46,642 nt of DNA, taken from Avimuribaculum sp964395975. GTDB lineage: Bacteria; Bacteroidota; Bacteroidia; Bacteroidales; Muribaculaceae. The stretch spans positions 1 through 46,642 of the forward strand of contig CAYNBZ010000012.1 in assembly GCA_964395975.1 (NCBI GenBank). Reading direction: 5' to 3'. Numbering within the stretch: position 1 is the stretch's first letter; each line of letters opens with the position of its first letter. A program made the translations under genes and the position numbers. Below are positions 16,352 to 26,300 of the stretch, one piece after another. The notes under the pieces were generated by a model. That model searched no databases. It saw only the letters and a program-made list of their open reading frames with translations, and had not been told where the DNA came from.

Positions 16352-19300
16352 ATGAAGAACATTTGCTTTCAAATGAACCGGAAGATGTGGCTGTCAATGC
16401 TGATGGCATTGTGCCTTACGCTTCCCGCTTTGGCGCAGACGATCTCCGTACGTGGTACGGTGGTCGACTCGGCCGGTGAGCCGCTCATGGGTGCCAGTGT
16501 TATTGCACAAGGCACCACAGTAGGTGTAGCCACCGATTTCGATGGCAATTTCACCATCCAAGTTGCCCCCGATGCCACATTGGTGGTGTCATACGTGGGC
16601 TATGAATCGCAAAGTGTGGCCGTCAGTGGCCAATCGATTGTCAACGTCGTCCTCAAGGAGAGCGCATTGATGCTAGATGAGGTAGTGGCCATCGGTTATG
16701 GTACAGTTAAAAAAGAGGATGCCACAGGGTCGGTGGCTACGGTGAAGCCGAGCGAAATACAGGCCGGACTGTCGTCGTCCATTCAAGACCTGCTTATTGG
16801 TCAGACTCCGGGTGTTGTAGTTACCCCGTCGGCAGGACCTGAAGGTTCAGGAACTATCCGTATTCGCGGTGGCTCGTCGTTGAATGCCAGCAACGATCCA
16901 CTTATCGTGCTTGACGGTGTGCCATTGAGCAATCAAGGTACGCAAGGTATGGGCAATGCACTTGCAATGATTTCGCCCGACAACATCGAGAGCATGACCA
17001 TCTTGAAAGATGCTTCGGCAACGGCCATCTACGGTAGCCGTGCATCCAATGGTGTAATTATCATCACTTCCAAAAAAGGACAGGCCGGCAAACCACAGGT
17101 GAATTTTACAGCTAATATGACTGTGCAGACTGCCCGTAAGACTTGGGACGTGCTTAATGGCGATGAGTATCGTGCCATCATGACCAATTATTGGAGCAAT
17201 CGCTCAGGAGGGTCGAGTGTGTTGAGCGCACTTGGTACTGCCAACACAGATTGGCAAGACGAGGTGTTGCGCACGACTGTTTCTCACGACTATAGCTTGA
17301 GCGTTGGTGGCAAGACCGGATTCTTGCCTTATCGCGTGGCAGTTACGTACACTGGTAACAGCGGTATTATCAAGAACACATCGATGGACCGTCTTACCGT
17401 AGGGTTCAACTTGACTCCGGAATTCTTTGATGGTAAGTTGAAAGTTCAGGCCAATGTCAAGGGATATTATATCGAGAATGAGTTTGCCGATACCGACAGC
17501 GCATTGGGGGGGGCAATAGCCATGGATCCTACCTCCGAGGTATATACCGACTATTCGATGTCGCAAAATTCTCTTGAGGGTCTCACTCTGTTCAACGGCT
17601 ATACTTCTCAAATGAACGGTACGAGCTTCAACACCAACGGTATCAACAATCCCGTGGCTGCTCTCGACTGTTATAATGATGTGGCTAAGATATGGCGCAG
17701 CAACGGTAATCTGCAACTCGACTATGCTTTGCACTTCTTGCCGGAATTACGCTTTAACCTTAATCTTGGTTATGATATAAGTAAAAGTAACGAAAAGATT
17801 ATCACCGATGCCAATTCTCCTGCAGCATGGGATAGCAACAACCAAGATGGTGCAGGTACCGACTATCGTGTATTCCAGTATCGTGCCAATACATTGCTTG
17901 ATTTCTATGCCAATTACAAGAAATATTTCGACGTAATCAAGTCTGACATCGATGTCACCGCAGGTTACTCGTGGCAATATTTCTATAGCAAGGGACATAA
18001 CAACGGTACGGTGTTCACCAGCTCGGGTTATTCGATTTCACAAGATGACGATAGTAATTGGGTTCTCAGTGAGGGTACCGAGCGTACCGGTACTACTTGG
18101 AACGACCCCGATGAGCAAATCTGGAAAAACCATTATCAATTGGTTTCGTTCTTTGGTCGTTTGAATTATACATTTATGGATCGTTACCTGTTGACTTTCA
18201 CAATGCGTGCCGATGGAACATCGCGCTTCTCAAAAGACAATCGTTGGGGTACATTCCCATCATTGGCTCTCGGTTGGAAGATTTCGGAAGAATCGTGGAT
18301 GGAAAGCGCAAGGGGTTGGATGAACGAGTTTAAGTTACGTCTGGGCTGGGGTATCACCGGTCAGCAAGACTTGGGTGATGATTATTTCCCATACCTCGCT
18401 ATTTACCAGCAATCCACTTCGGGCAGCTATTATCCTTCGCTTAATGGTGACGGTACTTATATAAGCACCCTATATCCGCAAGGTTACGACTCCAACCTCA
18501 AGTGGGAGGAAACCACCACATGGAACGCCGGTCTTGACTTCGGTTTCTTGAAGAACCGTATCACTACATCGCTCGACTTCTATTATCGCGAAACCAAAGA
18601 CCTCTTGAGCTATGTAACGGTACCTGTCGGCTCTACCACTACCAACATGCTCAACCAGAACATCGGTAACCTGAAAAATGTAGGTATTGAATGGGGTATC
18701 ACTGCCCGCCCGATAGTCACCAAGGACTTTACATGGACTGTCAGCTACAACGTGGCATGGAACAAGAACGAAATCACCAAGCTCAACAGCGATGGCTCGT
18801 ATGTTACCACGGGATCTATTTCCGGTCCGACGGGAACTACGGTACAGGTACATGCAGTGGGTCATGCAGCCAATTCGTTCTACCTCTACGAACAGGTTTA
18901 CGACAGTGATGGCAACCCCATTGAAGGTGTTTACGTCGATCAAAACGGTGATGGTGTAATCAGCGACGACGACCGTGTGATCAGTAAGAGTCCCGACCCG
19001 AAGGTGACAATGACATTCGGCTCTACATTCAACTACAAGAACTGGGATTTCGGTTTCAATTTGCGTGCAAGCATAGGCAACTATGTGTATGCCAACGTTG
19101 AGGCAAACCGCAGCGATTTGAACAATACGTTCCAAAACAACGCACTTTCCAACTTGCTCGATGTAGATTACTATTTCGATGGTTCAAAGACTACCAACAG
19201 TATATACATGAGCGACTACTGGTTGCGTAACGGTAGCTTCTTGCGTTGTGAGAATATAACTGTGGGTTACACTTGGCCCAACTTACTGGACAACCAATTG

Positions 19301-19444
19301 CGTCTGCGTCTGTATGGTGCCGTTCAAAACCCGTTCGTCATCACGAAGTACAAGGGCCTTGATCCGGAAGTTTACGGCGGTATCGACAACAACATTTATC
19401 CACGTTCGGTGACATTCAACCTTGGTCTTGTTGCGACATTCTAA
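16352..19444 (+). CDS. SusC/RagA-family TonB-dependent outer-membrane transporter
   Basis: This 1030-residue protein has a signal peptide ending near LPALAQ (residue 29). A carboxypeptidase-regulatory-like domain covers about 31-115 (SVRGTVVDSAGEPLMGASV, then TDFDGNFTI and VVSYVGY). The plug begins with LDEVVAIGYGTVKKED and contains IRIRGGSSLNASNDPLIVLDGVP and the ILKDASATAIYGSRASNGVI signature. A 22-strand barrel should fill the rest, ending in a terminal Phe. It imports an oligosaccharide or other nutrient bound by the SusD-like partner, driven by TonB-ExbBD. The start ATG is at 16352; an in-frame ATG seven codons later is possible. The substrate cannot be read from sequence. Confidence 0.97.
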   Translation: MKNICFQMNRKMWLSMLMALCLTLPALAQTISVRGTVVDSAGEPLMGASVIAQGTTVGVATDFDGNFTIQVAPDATLVVSYVGYESQSVAVSGQSIVNVVLKESALMLDEVVAIGYGTVKKEDATGSVATVKPSEIQAGLSSSIQDLLIGQTPGVVVTPSAGPEGSGTIRIRGGSSLNASNDPLIVLDGVPLSNQGTQGMGNALAMISPDNIESMTILKDASATAIYGSRASNGVIIITSKKGQAGKPQVNFTANMTVQTARKTWDVLNGDEYRAIMTNYWSNRSGGSSVLSALGTANTDWQDEVLRTTVSHDYSLSVGGKTGFLPYRVAVTYTGNSGIIKNTSMDRLTVGFNLTPEFFDGKLKVQANVKGYYIENEFADTDSALGGAIAMDPTSEVYTDYSMSQNSLEGLTLFNGYTSQMNGTSFNTNGINNPVAALDCYNDVAKIWRSNGNLQLDYALHFLPELRFNLNLGYDISKSNEKIITDANSPAAWDSNNQDGAGTDYRVFQYRANTLLDFYANYKKYFDVIKSDIDVTAGYSWQYFYSKGHNNGTVFTSSGYSISQDDDSNWVLSEGTERTGTTWNDPDEQIWKNHYQLVSFFGRLNYTFMDRYLLTFTMRADGTSRFSKDNRWGTFPSLALGWKISEESWMESARGWMNEFKLRLGWGITGQQDLGDDYFPYLAIYQQSTSGSYYPSLNGDGTYISTLYPQGYDSNLKWEETTTWNAGLDFGFLKNRITTSLDFYYRETKDLLSYVTVPVGSTTTNMLNQNIGNLKNVGIEWGITARPIVTKDFTWTVSYNVAWNKNEITKLNSDGSYVTTGSISGPTGTTVQVHAVGHAANSFYLYEQVYDSDGNPIEGVYVDQNGDGVISDDDRVISKSPDPKVTMTFGSTFNYKNWDFGFNLRASIGNYVYANVEANRSDLNNTFQNNALSNLLDVDYYFDGSKTTNSIYMSDYWLRNGSFLRCENITVGYTWPNLLDNQLRLRLYGAVQNPFVITKYKGLDPEVYGGIDNNIYPRSVTFNLGLVATF

Positions 19445-19486
19445 TGCGAAACAGTAAGCGTATAACTAAAAAACAGAAATCTTTTT

Positions 19487-21241
19487 ATGAAGACAATTAA
19501 TAAAATATTTTCAGTCCTTGGCGTGTCGCTTGCATTAGGCTTGTCGGCGTGTGTTAGTGACTTGGATAGGCTGCCAATTGACCCAAATGAATTGACAGCT
19601 GACAAATTTGCCGACGACCCTGAGACCTACATCATGCAGGTTATGGCAAAATGCTATTCGGGCATGGCTGTATCGGGGCAGACGGGACCCGACGGTGATT
19701 CCGATATTTCGGGTCTTGATGGTGGTACAAGCCAATATACTCGTGCTCTCTATATGTTGAACGAGTTCACTACAGATGAAAGTTTGTGGATTTGGCAGGA
19801 TGAAGGCGTTGTGGATCTCGTGACCAACACTTGGGGTACAGCTAATGCCAATATCTACGGAACTTATAGCCGCTTATATGTGCACATCGCCATCTGTAAC
19901 GATTTCTTACGCCTTATGAACAACCTTGGCGATTATGGTATTTCACCGGATGACGAACTTCAGGCTACTATCGACCAATATAAACTCGAAGCGCGTGCAT
20001 TGCGTGCCATGAGCTACTATTGGGCAATAGACCTCTTCGGGAATGCCAGCTTTATCGATGAAACTTCGGATGCCGGTACCAATCCCGTGCAATACACCCG
20101 TCAAGAGCTTTATGACTGGCTTGCAGCTGAGCTTGAAGATCTTGTGGACAGTTTCCCGGATACGACTCCCATATATGGCCGTGTAGGCAAGGATGGCGTT
20201 GAGGCTTTGCTTGCCCGCTTGTATCTGAATGCAAGCGTTTACACCGATGGTGCTGTTACTGACGGTTATACCAAGTGTGCAGAACATTGCGAAAACATCA
20301 TCAACCGTCACAAAGGCGGGGGCTACAACGGCTCGGGTCTTGCAAAGCATTATTTGTATCTCTTCTGCCGCGACAATGATGAGTATATGCCCGGTGGTGG
20401 CAACACGGCCGAGAACGAAATCTTGTGGGGTATCCCTTACCACAACGAATATGTGCAACCTTATGGCGGAACACGTTTCCTCATCGCATCTTGTATAACT
20501 GATATCGATGATGGCTCTTCTTACATGCGGGCTGCCGACTACGGCCTTTCTGCCGGATGGACATGTATGCACGCCCGTCCGGAGTTTGCCAACAAATTTG
20601 ATGTCGATGCCACATATTCGACAGATGGCGACAATGATGTACGTTGGTCGATGTGGGCCAAGGAAGATGCGCCTGACGACAATGGTGTTCCTGCCACTTT
20701 CGGCTTCACTCGTGAAAACACTGCTTTTTCGACGTTCACCAACGGCTATGCATCAGTTAAGTTTACCAATCTGTATAAAGGTACCAATGGTGAATGGAGT
20801 GCTGCCAATGGCGGTATATATGCCAATGACGGTAGCGACAGCGAGGTGACCACGTTCCCCGACACCGACCTGCCGTTGATACGCCTTGCCGATGTTTATC
20901 TGATGTATGCCGAGTCTTATATCGTGGGTGGTGCCGGTAATGCACGCAATGCATTGGAGTATGTTAATTACGTGCGCGGTCGTGCCAAGGTTCAGGAGTG
21001 GACTCAGTCTGACATGACTGCCGACAACATTCTCGATGAACGCGCCCGCGAATTGTACCACGAGTTGACACGTCGTAGCGACCTTATCCGTCACAATAAG
21101 TATGCAAGCTCAAACTACAACTGGTCATGGAAATACAATCAATCAGCTGGTGCATCGTTCCCATCTTATATGGAATTGTTCCCCATACCGGCCAATGTGC
21201 TTGCCGCACAATCTGATTTTGAGCAAAATCCGGGGTATTAA
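19487..21241 (+). CDS. SusD/RagB-family nutrient-binding outer-membrane lipoprotein
   Basis: This 584-residue lipoprotein has an LSAC lipobox (Cys22). The N-terminal helical TPR-like SusD region includes LYVHIAICNDFLRLMNNLG and YKLEARALRAMSYYWAIDLFGNA, a classic RagB/SusD signature. The C-terminal region has LPLIRLADVYLMYAESY, NYVRGRAKV and ILDERARELYHELTRRSDLIRH, also diagnostic. It forms the lid of the SusCD 'pedal-bin' transporter and binds substrate at the surface. It lies 42 nt after the susC-like gene in the same operon. Confidence 0.97.
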   Translation: MKTINKIFSVLGVSLALGLSACVSDLDRLPIDPNELTADKFADDPETYIMQVMAKCYSGMAVSGQTGPDGDSDISGLDGGTSQYTRALYMLNEFTTDESLWIWQDEGVVDLVTNTWGTANANIYGTYSRLYVHIAICNDFLRLMNNLGDYGISPDDELQATIDQYKLEARALRAMSYYWAIDLFGNASFIDETSDAGTNPVQYTRQELYDWLAAELEDLVDSFPDTTPIYGRVGKDGVEALLARLYLNASVYTDGAVTDGYTKCAEHCENIINRHKGGGYNGSGLAKHYLYLFCRDNDEYMPGGGNTAENEILWGIPYHNEYVQPYGGTRFLIASCITDIDDGSSYMRAADYGLSAGWTCMHARPEFANKFDVDATYSTDGDNDVRWSMWAKEDAPDDNGVPATFGFTRENTAFSTFTNGYASVKFTNLYKGTNGEWSAANGGIYANDGSDSEVTTFPDTDLPLIRLADVYLMYAESYIVGGAGNARNALEYVNYVRGRAKVQEWTQSDMTADNILDERARELYHELTRRSDLIRHNKYASSNYNWSWKYNQSAGASFPSYMELFPIPANVLAAQSDFEQNPGY

Positions 21242-21268
21242 TCTTAAAATACTTTTATATAACAGGTT

Positions 21269-22819
21269 ATGAAGACAAAAATTTTAAATATATTTCTGTT
21301 GATGGCCGTGGCTATGGGTTTTGCGGCATGTGAAGACGATACCGAACCGCGCCTCAGCAAAATTTCGGACGGAACGCTCGACGAAGCACTCGTGCTGACA
21401 ATGGAAAGTGATCCGGTTCTTGAGCGCAACAATGCCAGCAACAATGCATTGCGCCTTGCGTGGACGTTGCCGGAATATAGCGTTGCAATTGCACAAAGCG
21501 TGGAAGTGCAGGCATCACTTACTGAGGACTTTGCCACCACGCAGCAGGCAGCCGTAGTTTCGGGAGAAACCTATACTTATCTCACCGTAAGTGAATTGAA
21601 TGCGCTCATCAATAACATGATGGAAGTGACAAGCGAAACCGGTGCCGTTACGGTCTATTTCCGTGCCATATTCGGACTTAATGACGATGAAGATCTCGAT
21701 GAGATTTCAAACACTGTTTCTATTTCGGTCACTCCGTATCCATCGCAGTCTGTGATGTATCTGATTGGTTCAACTCAGGGTTGGGATATTACTGCCAGTG
21801 ACTTGCAGCTTACCAGCTCGGATGGTGTGACATATCAGGGCACATTCACTCTCGAAGATGGTGCTCAGTTCCGTTTCTACAGTGCCTTGGGCGACTGGGA
21901 ATCTAACAGCTATGGTTCGCAGGAAGAAGATGCCGGTATTAATATCACAAGTGAATTTGTCGATGGTGTTTATGAAGGAACTGTGGTTGTTGGTAAAGGC
22001 ACATGGATAATAGACAATGGTGGTGAATATACCATCACTCTTAACATTAGTGATATGACCATAAGAATAGAGCCTGGTATAACTCCATCTATCTACCTCA
22101 TCGGCTCTACTCAAGGTTGGAGTATCACAGATGATTCAATGCCGCTGATTTGTACTACTGGTGACGATGTTTATGTTGGAGTATTTGAACTCGAAGCTGG
22201 TGCACAGTTCCGTTTCTATACTGAGCTTGGCGACTGGGATTCGAACAGTTATGGTTCGCAAGAAGAAGATGCCGGTATTAATATCACAAGTGAATTTGTC
22301 GATGGTGTCTATGAAGGAACTTTAGTTGTTGGTAAAGGTACATGGATAATAGACAATGCCGGAACTTATACTCTCACAGTCGATATGGCAAACATGACTG
22401 TCAGCTTTGAAGCCGGAGGGGAACTCTCGGACTCAAACAGCAGCACCATTACCGCTCCCACGGGATTGTTTGTGATAGGTGAAGTTAACGGTTGGTCAAT
22501 GGATGCAGATGCTACGGGAGCACTCACTGAAGGTGCATCCAATGTTTGGTCGGGAACATTTACGTTCCCCGAAGCCTCCAGCTATGACCCGGGTTATTCT
22601 CACTTCTATTTCGTAACTACGCTTGATGGCTCTTGGGATGCATCGGTATCAATCGGCTCTGCATCAGCAGATTCGGCTGAATATCTGGATATGTCGGGTG
22701 GCTATGCCGAAACTTCGGTTCTTCAAGGAAGTAAAGTGAATTTTGTAGTTCCTGTCGGTACATACACCATCACGGTGGATCTAAACAACAATGTGCTTGC
22801 AGTAGAACCTGCCGAATAA
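21269..22819 (+). CDS. SusE/SusF-like surface glycan-binding lipoprotein with tandem binding modules
   Basis: This 516-residue lipoprotein has a FAAC lipobox (Cys21). Residues about 25-155 form a SusE-type N-terminal Ig-like domain (LRLAWTLPEYS, SVEVQASLTEDF). Two tandem modules follow at 163-274 and 275-386, each starting YLIGSTQGW, like the starch-binding modules of SusE/SusF. A diverged third unit starts LFVIGEVNGW at about residue 400. Modules 1 and 2 share the block from NSYGSQEEDAG to GKGTWIIDN with almost no change. The protein should hold glycan at the cell surface for the SusCD pair. It lies 27 nt after the susD-like gene and is followed by a terminator. Starch specificity is suggested, not shown. 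Confidence 0.88.
   Translation: MKTKILNIFLLMAVAMGFAACEDDTEPRLSKISDGTLDEALVLTMESDPVLERNNASNNALRLAWTLPEYSVAIAQSVEVQASLTEDFATTQQAAVVSGETYTYLTVSELNALINNMMEVTSETGAVTVYFRAIFGLNDDEDLDEISNTVSISVTPYPSQSVMYLIGSTQGWDITASDLQLTSSDGVTYQGTFTLEDGAQFRFYSALGDWESNSYGSQEEDAGINITSEFVDGVYEGTVVVGKGTWIIDNGGEYTITLNISDMTIRIEPGITPSIYLIGSTQGWSITDDSMPLICTTGDDVYVGVFELEAGAQFRFYTELGDWDSNSYGSQEEDAGINITSEFVDGVYEGTLVVGKGTWIIDNAGTYTLTVDMANMTVSFEAGGELSDSNSSTITAPTGLFVIGEVNGWSMDADATGALTEGASNVWSGTFTFPEASSYDPGYSHFYFVTTLDGSWDASVSIGSASADSAEYLDMSGGYAETSVLQGSKVNFVVPVGTYTITVDLNNNVLAVEPAE
21893..22358 (+). repeat. Intragenic direct repeat in the SusE-like gene
   Basis: About 127 nt from 21893 recur from 22232, 339 nt downstream, with only scattered third-position or single changes. 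A run of more than 40 nt within this is identical. It encodes the near-identical core of two binding modules. Confidence 0.85.
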
Positions 22820-22839
22820 TTGCAGTTTTTGTCAAATTT

Positions 22840-22874
22840 AAAAAGGAGGATGGTCTGAAACCGTTCTCCTTTTT
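22840..22874 (+). terminator. Terminator of the Sus-like operon
   Basis: AAAAAGGAG (22840-22848) pairs with CTCCTTTTT (22866-22874), extended by a G-T and an A-T pair, with an inner GGT/ACC. A T-rich tail follows, 20 nt after the SusE-like stop. Confidence 0.88.
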
Positions 22875-22943
22875 GTTTGTATGTAAGAAAAATTGTTCAC
22901 GCACGTATTTGCCGGGATGCTTTGCTTTTAAAAAAGCAAATGA

Positions 22944-22974
22944 TTTGCGGTGTCACCGAATATTGGTAATTTTG
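22944..22974 (+). promoter_or_regulatory. Consensus promoter for the SUI1-addA operon
   Basis: TTTG at 22944-22947 and TAATTTTG at 22967-22974 are 19 nt apart, an exact match. Transcription would start about 10-12 nt before the GTG start, so the mRNA is almost leaderless. Confidence 0.75.
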
Positions 22975-22992
22975 TAGAAAAACAGTAGAAAC

Positions 22993-23334
22993 GTGGATAT
23001 AGATTGGAAAGACAAGTTGGGGGCGGCATTTGGTATAGATCCAGCAGCCATCGCTGCCGCTGAGCGTAGCGAATCGGCTATTGCCAACGAACGTGCGGCT
23101 ACATGTCGGCTCGATGTGATGCTCGATAAGCGCAACCGCAATGGGAAAAAAGTAACGTTGATAGTAGGCTTTGATGGCAGCGACGAGGCTGTAAAGGCTC
23201 TTGCCAAAGAATTAAAGACCGAGTGCGGGGTGGGCGGCTCGGCTCGTGGCGGGGAGATATTGATTCAGGGCGACATGAGGCAGCGTGTATGCGACTTGTT
23301 GCGCGAACGTGGGTATAAGACACGGATAATATAA
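22993..23334 (+). CDS. SUI1/eIF1-like (YciH) translation factor
   Basis: This 113-residue protein starts with GTG at 22993. The N-terminal 45 residues are a linker with an Ala/Glu-rich helix. Residues about 50-113 match the SUI1 domain: LDKRNRNGKKVTLIVGFDGS, a helix (AVKALAKELKTECGVGG), then ARGGEILIQGDMRQRVCDLLRERGYKTRII. The family includes eIF1 and bacterial YciH, which affect start-codon discrimination, with YciH acting mainly under stress. It is the first gene of an operon with the helicase-nuclease 16 nt downstream. A close-fitting consensus promoter supports the GTG start. Confidence 0.92.
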   Translation: MDIDWKDKLGAAFGIDPAAIAAAERSESAIANERAATCRLDVMLDKRNRNGKKVTLIVGFDGSDEAVKALAKELKTECGVGGSARGGEILIQGDMRQRVCDLLRERGYKTRII

Positions 23335-23350
23335 ACAATTTTCCCAAAAA

Positions 23351-26300
23351 ATGTTGCAAATTATCAAGGCATCGGCCGGCTCAGGCAAGACTTATACACT
23401 TGCTTTGGAATATATCACATTGTTGCTTGGTGAGAAGGACGGCAGTGGAAATTACCGCCTTGCCGAGGATGACTTCAGGGACTATCATCGTCACATACTT
23501 GCGGTGACCTTTACCAACAAAGCCACCGAGGAAATGAAGGAACGCATCATCAAGGAACTTGCAGTGCTTGCGGGACGATGGGGCGATGGTGAAAGCCAGT
23601 ATATGCCGACGTTGTGTAAGCGTTTTGGAGTAGATGATGAAGTGAAGATACGCCATGCCGCCGATCGTGCCTTGGGTGAATTGTTGTTTGATTTCACCAA
23701 TTTCAACGTAAGCACCATCGACTCGTTTTTTCAAATAATTCTGCGCACATTTGCCGGTGAAATCGACGTGCCGCATGACTACAGTGTGGAACTGAATGAA
23801 AAATATGCCATGCAGGTGGGTGTTCGTGACTTCTTGTCACGGCTCAGACGCAATATGCTTGCGGGCAATCCTGTGGTGGGATGGCTTAACAGGTATGTAA
23901 GTGAAAAAATCAACGACGGCAGCAACTGGAATATTTTCTCGACTGTTTCGGCACAAGGTCCCAATAGTGATGGCGGCCTGTTTAAATTTGCTTCTGTCAT
24001 CAATACAGAGCAGTATAGGAAAGTTTCGGCGGCCATGGGCGAATATTTCCAAGACGGACGCAATGTGGGCAGGTTGCAGGTTGCCGTTAACAAATATATC
24101 GATGAGGTGCGTCGGTACATCACCGATAATGCACAGGCCGTGCTGCAAATTGTCGAGAATAGTGGTTTAGGCGAATACCTTGGCAAGGTGGGTGCGGCTC
24201 GAATGGTGGTGAGTTTTGCCGGCGGGGATATTGCTGACAAGGACGCTGTAAACTGCGGGAAAGTTTTCAAATATCTTGACCAACCCGAAAAGGTAATCAA
24301 GACGGTGAAAAAAATGGCGACTGTCCGCGATGCGGCAATTAGTGAAATTACTCCTGTGTTTGGCAGGATACGCGACAAGTATTCCGATTTGTTGCTGTTC
24401 AGGCATATTGGGCAACATATATATATGCTTGGTCTGCTTGGCGGCATCAGCGGTAGTGTGGGGCAATATCGCAAGGAAAATAATCTGATATTGCTTTCCG
24501 ACACTAACGAATTGCTTAACAACATAATCAATGAAGATGACACACCATTCATCTATGAGCGCATTGGGGTGTGGATTAATAATTTCCTTGTAGATGAATT
24601 TCAGGATACATCGGCATTGCAGTGGCAAAATTTCAAGCCATTGCTTAGCAACAGCCTTTCAACCGATAACGACAACTTGATAATAGGTGACGAGAAGCAA
24701 TGTATATATCGTTTCAGGAACAGCGACCCGTCGTTGTTGCAGTATAAAGTGCTTGAAGAGTTTAAGAACCGCAATGTGTCGGTCAGCGGGGATAGAAGTA
24801 CCAATTGGCGCAGTACGGCTGAAATAGTAAAGTTCAACAACATATTTTTTACCATGGCTGCCAAAAGGATGGGTGTGGAAGATGTGTATGGCAATGTGGT
24901 TCAAATGCCAAATAACAAAAATCGAGGCCTTGGAGGATATGTGAGAGTGGAAATTATTGAACCGCAAAAGAAACTGTCGGCCGAAAACGAGGCAGAATCT
25001 GTGGCAGAGCCAAAATTTGCCGAAAAAGTACTCGACCGTCTGCCTACGGAATTGTCTTCCATTCTTGACAGAGGTTATAAGCAGAGCGACATAGCTATAC
25101 TTGTCAATACCAATACCGAGGGAGCAATGGTGATAAGACGACTGCTTGAATACAACCTTGCGGAGGATGCCTCACACACGTTCAAGGTGATTTCAAGCGA
25201 TTCGCTATTGCTGAAAAACAGTCCTACGGTGCGCCTTATCATAAGCCACTTGCGTTATTTGAGCGTAGCTGTCGAGTTGCGCGATGGCCAAAAAACAGCC
25301 AGGCGTGAGCTTGAAGAGAAAGTACATAGGTTGCTGAGGCAATATGAAAATTTCCTGAACAAGGGGTTGAAACCAGAGCAGGCGATGGAAGCGGCTGTAA
25401 CTTCACCGGTAAGTAAGGAACAAATGCTCGGCGAAATCGATGAATTCATTCCGCGCGACAGCCAGTGCCATGATCTTGTGTCGGTGGTGGAGCGTATCAT
25501 CGAAAGAGCTGTGTCGCCCGAGGCCCGTGAACGGGAAAATCCGTTTATTGCGGCGTTGCAAGACTGTGTGATTGAATTCAGTATGAGGATGAATTCCGGC
25601 ATTCGTGCGTTTGTGGATTGGTGGGACAGAAATTGCGATAAGTTGTCGATAACCTCTCCTGCCGGCATCGATGCCATTAATGTCATGACCATACACAAGT
25701 CGAAAGGGCTGGAATTCCCTTGTGTGGTGATTCCGTTTGCAACGTGGGAAATGTGCCGTGTGGAGGACACAGTGTGGTTTACTCGCGATGAAATATTGAG
25801 TGCCGGCTTGTTTGGCAACGAGGTGGCCGATGTGGTGCCGCCGTTGATGCCTGTAAAGAATTACAAGTATATCACTTCGTCAAAATTGTGTGATGCTTTC
25901 CGCAAACGGGAGCGCGAGAGCATAATAGATTGTCTCAACAAGACATACGTTGCTTTCACACGTGCCGTAGATGAATTGCACATTTTTACCGAGCGGTCGC
26001 AAAAGCAGCCCGATACGCTTGGCAATGTCTCGCTTAGCGACTATTTGTGCGAGTATGGTTGCGATGGCTCATTGCAGAATGTGACCGAAGAATTGAATAG
26101 AAGGTATGGAGCAGATGTTGCAGCTTCGGTTTCTGCTGTAGAGTGTGGCTATTATGTGGGAAAAATTGCCGAAAATGACCGTAAAAACGAAGTGCCGGAA
26201 CCTGTTGCAGCGATGATGCCTTATTTTGTGGTAAATCGTCATGACTTGGCACGTTTCGACCTTCCCGAAGTATTCTATACACCGCAGCAGGAACGGGGGG

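Noticed and set aside
17204..19135. Long antisense frames within the susC-like gene
   Set aside because: Composition reflects the sense strand's codon pattern; the sense protein is full length with all signatures.
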